Shown: piece by piece, positions 17,583 through 25,709 of the stretch
How the letters are laid out: each line of letters begins with the position of its first letter
Numbering within the stretch: position 1 is the stretch's first letter
Origin: an uncultured Roseburia sp.
GTDB taxonomy: Bacteria; Bacillota; Clostridia; Lachnospirales; Lachnospiraceae
Direction: 5' to 3'
Assembly: GCA_947652855.1 (NCBI GenBank)
Contig: CANTEO010000029.1
Coordinates: forward strand, 1 to 32,059
DNA: 32,059 nt
Translations under genes and position numbers: made by a program
Notes under the pieces: model-generated
The model's input: only the letters and a program-made list of their open reading frames with translations
What the model was told of the DNA's origin: nothing
The model's database searches: none

Positions 17583-18580
17583 GAGACAACGCTGTTTTTT
17601 TTAAAGATGTGTTCGTTCCAGAAATCGTTCAAAAAAAAGCGGACTGCGCTTTTTCCGCCATCAAAGCAGAAAGGAATGGAATGGTGAACGCTATGGAAGA
17701 AAAAAAATGGAAGAGGCACGCACAGCAGGCAAGGAGGAAAATGACGGCCAGGCTTGCGGCCGCAGCCTGCGCGGCAGTGATGGTTGCGGCGGGCGCGCTT
17801 CTGTATTCCTACGCCAAGAAAAACGGGACGGATCAGGCGCTTTTTACCGCAATGGATGAAATCGACAAAATGTTCACGCTGCGGGTGAACGCGGCAGAGC
17901 CGGAAAACGGAGCGCCCGCCACGCTGACAGGCGGACAGGCAGTCCCAATCGCAATTGACGACGGAAAGCAAAGCTCCTGGTCGTTCGGGGCGGACGGCGA
18001 CGAAAGCGACACGATAGATTACTGCATCTCAATCCCAACGATTACCTGCGAGGGAGAAGGCATCACAAGCGTGACATACAGCGTCAATCACGGCGCGTTT
18101 CAGATTGTGCAGCCAGAAAATGAGGACAGCATTGTCATAGGAGGAACGCCATATGACGGCGAATCAAGCGGATGCAGCATCGGCGGAGATTATGACGAAT
18201 CGCGGGGAGGCAGGCCATCCAGGCCGTTTGAGACGGTGTTCTACCAATCCTTCACGCTGGACTATGGCAGGCAGTCCGACGAGCTCACCTGGATAAACCT
18301 CTATAATGCGCGCCCCAACAGCAAGGAAATCATACAATTGCTCTGGAAAGAAGGCCGGACGGAGGAAGAACATAACAGCGCCATTCAAAAAATGCTGGAC
18401 GGCACCGTCATCACCTGCACGGCGCATTATGAGGACGGCTCCTCGCAATCCGCAGACATCAAAGTGGGCAGTCAGCTTATGACACGCAAAGAAGCCGGAG
18501 AGCAGCTAGGGCCAAATGAGCAGCTGGAATCCAATGCGCTTGAGGAAAAAACGCCCGTCATCACCTTTGAGCTCAAATAA
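17579..18580 (+). CDS. Membrane-anchored putative anti-sigma factor
   Basis: 333 residues. A short cytoplasmic part (1-55) contains PEIVQKKADCAFSAIKAE, like the N-terminal sigma-binding segment of clostridial anti-sigma proteins. One transmembrane helix spans about 57-78, followed by a roughly 250-residue extracytoplasmic domain rich in Asp, Gly and Ser with no motif I recognise. The start overlaps the sigma stop by 4 bases; an internal ATG at 17681 is less likely because it would remove the sigma-binding segment. The role is inferred from gene order and topology: holding the sigma factor at the membrane until an envelope signal releases it. The outer domain could sense the signal. Confidence 0.72.
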   Translation: MRDNAVFFKDVFVPEIVQKKADCAFSAIKAERNGMVNAMEEKKWKRHAQQARRKMTARLAAAACAAVMVAAGALLYSYAKKNGTDQALFTAMDEIDKMFTLRVNAAEPENGAPATLTGGQAVPIAIDDGKQSSWSFGADGDESDTIDYCISIPTITCEGEGITSVTYSVNHGAFQIVQPENEDSIVIGGTPYDGESSGCSIGGDYDESRGGRPSRPFETVFYQSFTLDYGRQSDELTWINLYNARPNSKEIIQLLWKEGRTEEEHNSAIQKMLDGTVITCTAHYEDGSSQSADIKVGSQLMTRKEAGEQLGPNEQLESNALEEKTPVITFELK

Positions 18581-18605
18581 CAGCCCCCATCAACCATGTT
18601 TTTCT

Positions 18606-18643
18606 GGGCCTTCTATGATCAAATAAAACGTCATAGGAGGCCC
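18606..18643. terminator. Bidirectional terminator between anti-sigma and parC-like genes
   Basis: A 13-bp stem with one G-T pair (18606-18618 with 18631-18643), followed by TTTCTTA on the plus strand. It lies between convergent stops at 18580 and 18676. Confidence 0.75.
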
Positions 18644-18675
18644 TTTCTTATCTCCCCTATCGTCCAGCCTGTCGC

Positions 18676-20916
18676 CTATCCATGCCGTACGCCTTTTGTG
18701 TCCCTGCTGCCCACGCGCAGGCGGCCTAAATCCAGCTCCTTGTCTTTCACCAATATATTGAGGCTCTCCCCTGGACGCAGCAGATACGCCTCCAAAACCG
18801 CGTCGTCGCCAGAAAGCTTCATTCCATGCACGCCCACAGCCCCTTTTTTCTTTTCGGGAATGGAAGACGCCTCAATTTTAAGGAACATCTCTTTTTTTGA
18901 ACGCAGCGCCAAATGCGCCCCTTCTTCGAAGCGCCCGATCCAGACGGCCTCATCCCCCTCGGAAAGCTTCGTCGCCACCGTCGTCCGCTTCGCCACGTCA
19001 AATTCCGCTCCGTCCACCAGCTTAAGCATTCCCGCCTTCGTAACGAACAGCAGCTTCCGCTCTTTTAATTCCGCAATTGAGGCGACGAAAATCATCCTTT
19101 CCCCGCTGCTGTCATAATTGCTCACATTGTCAATCGGCCGTCCCTTGTCGCGGAATTTCCCATAGGGGAGGTCTGCCGCCTTTACAAGGTGCATCTGCCC
19201 ATGATTGGTAAATATCCCAATCTTATCCGTATTTTTACAGAAAATCACATACTTGCTCTCACTGTCCGCTGCCTCTTTGTTGCGCTCATAGACCGTCACG
19301 TCAACTGTCCTGGCATACCCGAACCGATCCATCAAAAAGACGATGTCAAGCTCCTCCATCTTCGGCTCCTCTAAGACAATCGCCTTGCCGTTCTCAATCT
19401 TTGTCTTCCTTGGAACGGCATACTCCCTCTGAAACGCGTCCAGCTCCTTCATAATCACTTTTGCCATCACCGCGCGGCTGCCTAAGATGCTTTCATATTT
19501 CGCAATGTTTTTTAACGTTATCCCATGCTCCTTGCGCAGCGCCTCAAGCTCCAGCCCGATCAGCTTGTACAGGCGCATCTCCAGAATCGCCGACGCCTGC
19601 CGTTCCGTAAAGCGCAGCGCCGACGCCTGCCGCCTTGAGGCCTCGCTCTTAAACCGAACGCCCTCCGTCTCCCCGTCCACCAGGCAAGCCTTCGCCTGCT
19701 TGATATTCTTGCTCCCGCGCAGAATCTCAATGATTAAGTCAATCACATCGCAGGCTTTGATTAAGCCTTCCTGCACTTCTTTTTTCTCAAGCTCCCTGGA
19801 CAGAAGCGTCCTGTATTTTCGTCCGGCAATCTCGTACTGAAAGCTCACGAAGTGGCGAATGAACGGGACTAAGCCCATCGTCTCCGGCCTTCCGTCTGCG
19901 ACGGCCAGCATATTTACGCCAAACGTGTCCTCCAGCCTTGTTTTCTTATACAGCAGGTTGCAAATCCGCTGCGCGTCGGCCCCCCGCTTCAATTCCAGGA
20001 CAATGCGGATCCCCTCCTTAGAGGACTGGTTAGAGATATCCATGATATCCGGCGCCTTCTTTGTCTCCACCAGATGGCACACGTCGTTTAAAAACTTGCC
20101 GATGCCCGCGCCAATCATGGTATACGGAATCTCCGTAATGACAATCTGCTCCCTGCCGCCCTTGCCCTGCTCCACTTCCACTTTGCCGCGGATTTTCACC
20201 TTTCCCACGCCCGTCGAATAGATCTGCAGAAGCTCATCCTTATTGACGACAATGCCGCCCGTCGGAAAATCCGGCCCCTGAATCAGCCCCATCATCTGCT
20301 CCGTGTTGATGTCTGGATTTTTCATATACGCCTTCACGCCTTCAATGACCTCAGCAAAATTATGCGGCGGGATGCTCGTCGCCATTCCCACCGCAATCCC
20401 TTCCGCGCCGTTGATCAAAAGATTCGGCACTTTTACGGGCAGCGTCAGAGGCTCTTTTTCCGTCTCGTCAAAATTCGGGCCAAAATCCACCACGTCCTTG
20501 TCCAAATCAGCCAGGTACGCCTCCTGGGTGATTTTTTTCAGCCGCGCCTCCGTATAACGCATGGCCGCGGCGCCGTCGCCCTCAATGGAGCCAAAATTCC
20601 CATGCCCGTCCACAAGCGGCATGCCCTTCTTAAACTCCTGCGCCATGACGACCAGCGCGTCATAAATGGAGCTGTCGCCGTGCGGATGGTATTTTCCCAT
20701 CGTGTCCCCCACGATGCGGGCGCACTTCCGATAGGGCCTGTCATAGCGGATCCCAAGCTCATGCATATCGTAAAGCACCCTCCGCTGCACCGGCTTTAAG
20801 CCGTCGCGCACATCTGGCAGCGCGCGCGCGACAATTACGCTCATCGCATAGTCAATATAAGATTTCTGCATCAGCTCCGAATACTCCGTGCGGATGACCT
20901 GTTCCGTCTCACTCAT
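18676..20916 (-). CDS. parC: Type IIA topoisomerase subunit A, probably topoisomerase IV ParC
   Basis: 746 residues. The cleavage and rejoining domain is complete: catalytic Tyr121 (AAAMRYTEARL), the winged-helix segment KYHPHGDSSIYDALV with Ser82 and Asp86 at the quinolone-determining positions (drug-sensitive residues), and a C-terminal beta-pinwheel from about 500. The gyrase hallmark GyrA box (QRRGGKG-like) is not seen; the corresponding region reads KFRDKGRPIDN. The location is also away from dnaA/recF. These points favour ParC over GyrA, but some clostridial enzymes are hard to classify. Its promoter is at 20977-21005. The partner ATPase subunit is about 500 bp upstream on the same strand. 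Confidence 0.85.
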   Translation of the reverse strand: MSETEQVIRTEYSELMQKSYIDYAMSVIVARALPDVRDGLKPVQRRVLYDMHELGIRYDRPYRKCARIVGDTMGKYHPHGDSSIYDALVVMAQEFKKGMPLVDGHGNFGSIEGDGAAAMRYTEARLKKITQEAYLADLDKDVVDFGPNFDETEKEPLTLPVKVPNLLINGAEGIAVGMATSIPPHNFAEVIEGVKAYMKNPDINTEQMMGLIQGPDFPTGGIVVNKDELLQIYSTGVGKVKIRGKVEVEQGKGGREQIVITEIPYTMIGAGIGKFLNDVCHLVETKKAPDIMDISNQSSKEGIRIVLELKRGADAQRICNLLYKKTRLEDTFGVNMLAVADGRPETMGLVPFIRHFVSFQYEIAGRKYRTLLSRELEKKEVQEGLIKACDVIDLIIEILRGSKNIKQAKACLVDGETEGVRFKSEASRRQASALRFTERQASAILEMRLYKLIGLELEALRKEHGITLKNIAKYESILGSRAVMAKVIMKELDAFQREYAVPRKTKIENGKAIVLEEPKMEELDIVFLMDRFGYARTVDVTVYERNKEAADSESKYVIFCKNTDKIGIFTNHGQMHLVKAADLPYGKFRDKGRPIDNVSNYDSSGERMIFVASIAELKERKLLFVTKAGMLKLVDGAEFDVAKRTTVATKLSEGDEAVWIGRFEEGAHLALRSKKEMFLKIEASSIPEKKKGAVGVHGMKLSGDDAVLEAYLLRPGESLNILVKDKELDLGRLRVGSRDTKGVRHG

Positions 20917-20976
20917 TTTCCCGCCTATCCTTCCTGTCGATTAAATTCTTCCCTTTACTAAAAATTGCTTGTGGCT

Positions 20977-21005
20977 ATTATAGCGGTTCCCAGTTCTTTA
21001 TTCAA
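20977..21005 (-). promoter_or_regulatory. Sigma-A promoter of the parC-like gene
   Basis: Minus strand: -35 TTGAAT (21000-21005), 17-bp spacer, perfect -10 TATAAT (20977-20982). The leader to the ATG at 20916 is about 54 bases. It shows the A subunit can be transcribed without the B subunit. Confidence 0.78.
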
Positions 21006-21076
21006 CATCTTTTTCCTGCCTCATTCAGAAAATCCGGGACACGCCGCAGTTCTGCTTTGGAATCCAAAGCCTGTGC

Positions 21077-21115
21077 AAAAAACAAGCGCAGACGGATCGC
21101 TCCATACTGCACTTG
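21077..21115 (-). terminator. Terminator after the 62-residue gene
   Basis: Minus strand: a 9-bp stem with one G-T pair (21083-21091 with 21107-21115), a 15-base loop containing a possible inner stem, and a run of six T (21077-21082). It lies 28 bases past the stop at 21144. Confidence 0.75.
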
Positions 21116-21143
21116 CCTTTCATTCCTTTGCAGATTTGACGCA

Positions 21144-21332
21144 TTATTCTTTCATTTTATCAAGCTCTGTTAAATGAACCCCCAGACTTGACAATGTAAC
21201 TTTCAACTCAATGTATCTTTTATGCATGGAATCGTATGTTTCTGGATTTGTTTCTTTGATTGAAATCATCCAGTCTTGCAATCTGGAAAATTCTGTAACA
21301 TAGTCTTTTATGACATTTGCTGCACTAGACAT
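21144..21332 (-). CDS. Small protein (62 residues), unknown function
   Basis: It reads as an acidic-to-neutral helical protein (SAANVIKDYVTEFSRLQDWM at the N-terminus) with no transmembrane segment, signal peptide or cysteine. Although short, it sits in a complete transcription unit: promoter at 21376-21404, GGTGAT four bases before the ATG, and a terminator at 21077-21115. A GTG four codons upstream is in frame but would overlap the ribosome site. It lies between the two topoisomerase subunit genes on the same strand. Read-through from parE is possible because no terminator separates them. I do not recognise a family. A topoisomerase-related role would be speculation from position only. Confidence 0.72.
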   Translation of the reverse strand: MSSAANVIKDYVTEFSRLQDWMISIKETNPETYDSMHKRYIELKVTLSSLGVHLTELDKMKE

Positions 21333-21375
21333 AGAATCACCCACTTTCTATATATGCCGTTTCTATGGAAGCGCC

Positions 21376-21404
21376 AGTATGCCAATGAGCAGATTACGTG
21401 TAAA
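21376..21404 (-). promoter_or_regulatory. Promoter of the 62-residue gene
   Basis: Minus strand: -35 TTTACA (21399-21404), 17-bp spacer, -10 CATACT (21376-21381). The expected start is near 21369, leaving a leader of about 37 bases. Confidence 0.55.
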
Positions 21405-21418
21405 GCCTCTCTTGCATC

Positions 21419-23341
21419 TCAAATATCCAATTCCGCATCCCTGGCGTGCTCATAAATGAACGCCTTCCTGGGCGGCACGTCCGTCCCCATCAAAAGCTCC
21501 GTCACGTCGGAAGCCATCCTTGCGTCCTCAATCTCCACTTTTTTTAGCATCCTGGTCTTCGGGTCAAGCGTCGTCTCCCAAAGCTGATCCGCGTCCATCT
21601 CCCCCAGGCCCTTGTACCTTTGCAGCGTGAACTTCCCTTTATGCCGCTTTCTGTATCTCTCCAAGGCCGCGTCATCATAGAGGTACTCCTCCTCCCCTTT
21701 GGAGGGAATGGCCTTATAAAGCGGCGGCATGGCGATATAGACATGGCCCTCAAAAATCAGCTCCGGCATGAAACGGTAAAACAGCGTCAGCAGCAGCGTG
21801 GAGATATGCGCCCCGTCCACGTCGGCGTCGGCCATGACAATAATCTTGCCATACCGAAGCTTCGTAATGTCGAAATCATTGCCAAACCCCTCGGAAAAGC
21901 CGCAGCCAAAGGCATTGATCATCGTCTTAATCTCCGCATTCGCCAAAACCTTGTCAATGCTGGCCTTCTCTACATTCAATATCTTTCCCCGAATTGGAAG
22001 GATGGCCTGGAAGCTCCGATCCCTGGCCGTCTTTGCGGAGCCGCCCGCAGAATCCCCCTCGACAATAAAAATCTCGCAAATGGACGCGTCCCTGCTTTCG
22101 CAGTTCGCCAATTTTCCATTCGAGTCAAAGGAAAACTTCTGCTTTGTCAGAAGGTTCGTCTTCGCCTTTTCCTCCGCCCTGCGGATTTTCGCGGCTTTCT
22201 CCGCACAGCCAAGGACAGCTTTTAACGCCTCCAGATTTTTATCGAAATAAAGCTGGATCTCATCTCCGGTGACCTTCCCCGCGGCCCTGGCCGCGTCCTG
22301 ATTGTCCAGCTTCGTCTTCGTCTGCCCCTCAAACCTGGGAGCGGGATGCTTGATGGAAATCACGGCCGTCATGCCGTTCCTTATATCTGTCCCGGTGAAA
22401 TTGGCGTCTTTTTCCTTTAAGACGCCAAGCTCCCTGGCATACTGGTTCATTACGGACGTAAATGTGGCCTTAAACCCGGTCAGGTGCGTCCCGCCTTCCG
22501 CATTGTAAATATTGTTGCAGAAGCCAAGCACGTTTTCATGGAACTCATTCGTATATTGAAAGGCGGCCTCCACCGTAATCCCTTCATTTTCTCCCAAAAA
22601 ATGCACAATGTCGCTCACTGTCTCCGATTTTTTATTCAAATCCGCGACAAAGCCCTTAATCCCGTCTTCCTCATGGAAGGTAAGCCGCTCTGTGGCCTCT
22701 CCCCGGCGATCCTCAAAATCAATCGTCAGCTTCGGGTTCAAATACGCCGTCTCATGCAGCCTGCTCTTTACCTCGTCCGCCTTAAACCTTGTCTTCTCAA
22801 AGATCGTAGGATCGGGCAAAAACGTAATTTTCGTCCCCGTCTTTTTCGTTTTCCCAAGCTTCGGCAAAAGCCCCTCCTCAAGCGCCACGACAGGCACGCC
22901 GCGCTCATATCGGTCATGATGGACGTAACCCTCCCTGCTGATTTTCGCGTCCAGATAGACCGACAGGGCGTTGACGACCGAAGAGCCAACGCCGTGCAGC
23001 CCACCGCTCGTCTTATAAGCGGAATCGTCAAATTTCCCGCCCGCGTGCAGCGTGGAAAACACCAGCCTGGCCGCAGGCACGCCTTTCTCATGCATCCCCA
23101 CCGGAATCCCACGCCCGTCGTCCTCTACCGTGCAAGAGCCGTCCTTTTCCAAAATGACGCTGATTTTGCTGCAGAATCCCGCCAGATGCTCGTCCACCGC
23201 ATTGTCCACGATTTCATAAATCAAATGGTTTAAGCCCTTCCTAGAAACGCTCCCGATATACATCCCGGGCCGTTTGCGGACAGCCTCAAGCCCCTCCAGC
23301 ACCGAGATGCTGCTTGCGTCATACGCTTGTCCCTTTGCCAT
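21419..23341 (-). CDS. parE: Type IIA topoisomerase subunit B, probably topoisomerase IV ParE
   Basis: 640 residues. It is the ATPase subunit that drives DNA strand passage with the A subunit. The GHKL ATPase domain shows EIVDNAVDEHLAG, the VEDDGRGIPVG motif and KTSGGLHGVGSSVVNALS. The transducer domain follows. The TOPRIM domain has VEGDSAGGSAKTARDR and DADVDGAHI, which carry the metal-binding acidic residues, and the C-terminal end has RYKGLGEMDADQL. The start at 23341 has a GGAAG ribosome site. Length and domain order suit both ParE and GyrB. ParE is preferred because the linked A subunit lacks a GyrA box and no recF/dnaA is nearby. Confidence 0.86.
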   Translation of the reverse strand: MAKGQAYDASSISVLEGLEAVRKRPGMYIGSVSRKGLNHLIYEIVDNAVDEHLAGFCSKISVILEKDGSCTVEDDGRGIPVGMHEKGVPAARLVFSTLHAGGKFDDSAYKTSGGLHGVGSSVVNALSVYLDAKISREGYVHHDRYERGVPVVALEEGLLPKLGKTKKTGTKITFLPDPTIFEKTRFKADEVKSRLHETAYLNPKLTIDFEDRRGEATERLTFHEEDGIKGFVADLNKKSETVSDIVHFLGENEGITVEAAFQYTNEFHENVLGFCNNIYNAEGGTHLTGFKATFTSVMNQYARELGVLKEKDANFTGTDIRNGMTAVISIKHPAPRFEGQTKTKLDNQDAARAAGKVTGDEIQLYFDKNLEALKAVLGCAEKAAKIRRAEEKAKTNLLTKQKFSFDSNGKLANCESRDASICEIFIVEGDSAGGSAKTARDRSFQAILPIRGKILNVEKASIDKVLANAEIKTMINAFGCGFSEGFGNDFDITKLRYGKIIVMADADVDGAHISTLLLTLFYRFMPELIFEGHVYIAMPPLYKAIPSKGEEEYLYDDAALERYRKRHKGKFTLQRYKGLGEMDADQLWETTLDPKTRMLKKVEIEDARMASDVTELLMGTDVPPRKAFIYEHARDAELDI

Positions 23342-23416
23342 TCCCTACTTCCTTTCCTTTTTCAATGCTGCAAAGCGCAGGGCGAAGCCTCCGCCCTGTA
23401 CGCCCCGCGCAGACAA

Positions 23417-23449
23417 GCAGACGGCAAGCTTAAAAAAGCTACCGTCTGC
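23417..23449. other. Hairpin in the gap between the hydrogenase-like gene and parE
   Basis: GCAGACGG (23417-23424) pairs with CCGTCTGC (23442-23449), and an inner stem AGCTT/AAGCT closes on an A-rich loop. No T-run follows on the minus strand, so a classic terminator is doubtful. A second small hairpin (AGGGCG...CGCCCT, about 23378-23396) lies closer to parE. The 160-bp gap has no obvious promoter. Confidence 0.5.
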
Positions 23450-23501
23450 CAATCCAAACTCGTATTCTTTTATCCTTTGCGTCCCTGTTCTATTGTTTGC
23501 C

Positions 23502-25466
23502 TCACGCCGATTTGTCTGCCGCCGCAAGCTCCCCAAGCCTATGCTTCACGCTGTCCGCCGTCTGCAAAATCAAGTCCGCGGATGTGGAAATCTCTTCTGT
23601 GGAAGCCGCCAGGCCCTCAATTTTGCCATTGATGTCAAACACCGTCTCCATGAGCTGCTTGGTGTCCTTTAAGATGACGTTGATGGACTCTATGATCCTC
23701 TCCTGGCTTTGATTGCTCTTTGTCGCAGTGTTCCTGGAATCCGTGGCAAGGTTGTTAATCTCGTCCGCGACGACAGAAAACCCGCGCCCGGCCTCCCCGG
23801 CGCGCGCCGCCTCAATGCTCGCGTTTAAGGCCAGCAGATTCGTCTGCGACGCAATGAAGACGACCTCTTCATTGTTCTGCCCCAATTCCGTAAGCAGCGT
23901 GTTAATCTCCCCCATCGCCTGGCTTAACGCGTCACAAAACGTTGAGACCTGATGCATATTTTCCGCAATCTTCGCGCTTTCCCTCGCATTTCCGGTATTC
24001 CTGCCCACCATGCTGTCCACCGCGGCGTACAAATCCTCAAACTCAGTATGGATCTCATTGACGGTATGGATAATCCTCTCTTCCCGCTGAGCCGACTCTT
24101 CCTGCTCCAAGCGGACTTCCTCCACAAGGGCCGTCTCATGCTCCTTTTCAATCTCCACCTGGCGCTTCACGTAATAGATGCAGTTTTCTTTCTTATTGAA
24201 GCCGTTAAATATCGCCGCCGCCATGTCCGCGCAGCTTTTGTAGCCGCAGCAGGAACAATTAATCTGCCGCTCCTCTTTCGTGTTCTTGTCCATGCTCCGA
24301 AAAATCTCAAGAAGCTGCGCATCCGTCGGGACCCGATAGCTGCAGGAGGCCGACAAGTCTGTATATGTACGCAGATAATCGTTTAAGCTTAGCTTTGAGA
24401 ACTGCCGGTTCAGCCTCTTCAACCGCTGCTTCGGCGAGCTGCTCCTCGCCCATGCGCCATGCCCCCCTCTTTTTTTGGACTGCTCCCTGATGTGGAGCAA
24501 TTGGCAGAGCGCGTCGTCCGTGGACGATTTCTCCGGCTCCGTCGCCGTGCCGCAGAGGCAGCCGTCACTGCAGTTTAGTGCGTCAATGAACAGATACGGC
24601 GTCTTCCCCCTCGCGATCCGATCCTTATTCTGCTCCAGATATTCGTAGAGATGCCGCTCCCCCTCCATCTGGCGGACAAATACGTCCTCGCCCAAAAACC
24701 AGTAGACATTTTCCTTCAGCCCTCCCGGCATCGGGTAAACGGAGCCTAGGCCATACTCAACCTCATCCGAGCGCAGGCTTCCGGATATACGATGCTCCCT
24801 GACATAACGCATCAAATGGTCAAACGTGACGTTATACTGCACCAGCCCTTTGTTCTGCGGCTCCTCCATCTCCAGCTTCTTCGCGATGCAAGGGCTGATG
24901 AAGGCAAATTTGTCCGTGATCCCCATCTCCTTGCGCGCATAGATCGCCGCGCACATCATAGGGCTTTGCACAGGAAACAGCTTGGGGATCAGCTCTTTGG
25001 CATAGCGTTCAATGTACCCGACCACCGCAGGGCAGGGCTGCGAGATCCCTCCTAAAAACGAATGCTCCTGAATGTAATTCAAATACCCCCATGTCGTGAT
25101 GTCGGCGCCAAACGAAACATTAATGATGCGGTTCACGCCCGCTTCTTTTAAGCCGCCCAACACCCTTTCATATTCTGCCGGATAATTCGCCTTAAACGCA
25201 GGGGCCACAAGCAACGATATTGAGACCCCTTTCTTTAAGTCTTCAAAAAACCGCTCCGTATCGTCCTCATATTCCCTTGCGTTATGCTCGCACACATCAA
25301 AGCAGGCCCCACAGCCGATGCAGCGATCGTTGTCCACATCAATCCTGTTCTGCCCATTCACTTCGTGCGACACGCAGGCCCCCATGCAGCTGCACACGCT
25401 GATGCATTTATTGCACCCAATGCAGAAATCGTTTGTGAACACAAGCGGTTGGCTCTCCATTCCCAT
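23502..25466 (-). CDS. Cytosolic [FeFe]-hydrogenase-like sensor fused to a chemoreceptor signalling domain
   Basis: 654 residues, start at 25466 with GGGGGTG upstream. Two 4Fe-4S ferredoxin motifs (Cys15/18/21/25 and Cys49/52/55/59) come first. The [FeFe]-hydrogenase large-subunit domain spans about 80-370. L1 is SQPCPA with ligand Cys145, L2 is SPCIAKKLE with Cys193, and L3 is NCSDGCLCGT with Cys299 and Cys303. The residue before Cys145 is Pro, where catalytic enzymes have the proton-shuttle Cys, and Leu297 replaces the usual Met. A small Fe-S domain (Fes type, Cys404/406/407/412/429) and a coiled linker lead to an MCP signalling domain with the hairpin tip QTNLLALNASIEAARAGEAG (541-560). 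There is no transmembrane segment. Known relatives are putative sensory hydrogenases. The likely role is sensing H2 or redox state and signalling through CheA/CheW or another kinase; no che gene is in the window. Confidence 0.88.
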   Translation of the reverse strand: MGMESQPLVFTNDFCIGCNKCISVCSCMGACVSHEVNGQNRIDVDNDRCIGCGACFDVCEHNAREYEDDTERFFEDLKKGVSISLLVAPAFKANYPAEYERVLGGLKEAGVNRIINVSFGADITTWGYLNYIQEHSFLGGISQPCPAVVGYIERYAKELIPKLFPVQSPMMCAAIYARKEMGITDKFAFISPCIAKKLEMEEPQNKGLVQYNVTFDHLMRYVREHRISGSLRSDEVEYGLGSVYPMPGGLKENVYWFLGEDVFVRQMEGERHLYEYLEQNKDRIARGKTPYLFIDALNCSDGCLCGTATEPEKSSTDDALCQLLHIREQSKKRGGHGAWARSSSPKQRLKRLNRQFSKLSLNDYLRTYTDLSASCSYRVPTDAQLLEIFRSMDKNTKEERQINCSCCGYKSCADMAAAIFNGFNKKENCIYYVKRQVEIEKEHETALVEEVRLEQEESAQREERIIHTVNEIHTEFEDLYAAVDSMVGRNTGNARESAKIAENMHQVSTFCDALSQAMGEINTLLTELGQNNEEVVFIASQTNLLALNASIEAARAGEAGRGFSVVADEINNLATDSRNTATKSNQSQERIIESINVILKDTKQLMETVFDINGKIEGLAASTEEISTSADLILQTADSVKHRLGELAAADKSA

Positions 25467-25610
25467 GACAACACCCCCAGAATCATACCCTATTGACGTT
25501 CCCTATCCTATTTTCCCTTCTCCAATGCCAGCTCCCTGGCAATTTTCATTTTCAGTTTACCATATCGAAAAATGATGCACAAGCGATTTACAAAATTCAA
25601 AAAAATTTTA

Positions 25611-25639
25611 TAGACTTTTCGCCGGCAAGATGGTATGCT
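25611..25639 (+). promoter_or_regulatory. Candidate promoter of the coiled-coil repeat gene
   Basis: -35 TAGACT (25611-25616), 17-bp spacer, -10 TATGCT (25634-25639). Each box has 4 of 6 consensus bases. The start is expected near 25646, 64 bases before the ATG. Confidence 0.45.
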
Positions 25640-25709
25640 TGCACTATGCCAGGCGTCCGTAAAACGCTGCGGACACTGCGCAAATCTACAAAGAAAGGAG
25701 CGTGAAGCT

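Noticed and set aside
20917..21005. Possible riboswitch or T-box leader before the parC-like gene
   Set aside because: The leader is only about 54 bases and has no conserved T-box or aptamer elements.
22484..23233. A 249-codon plus-strand frame inside parE
   Set aside because: It is antisense to the conserved ATPase domain and has no start context.
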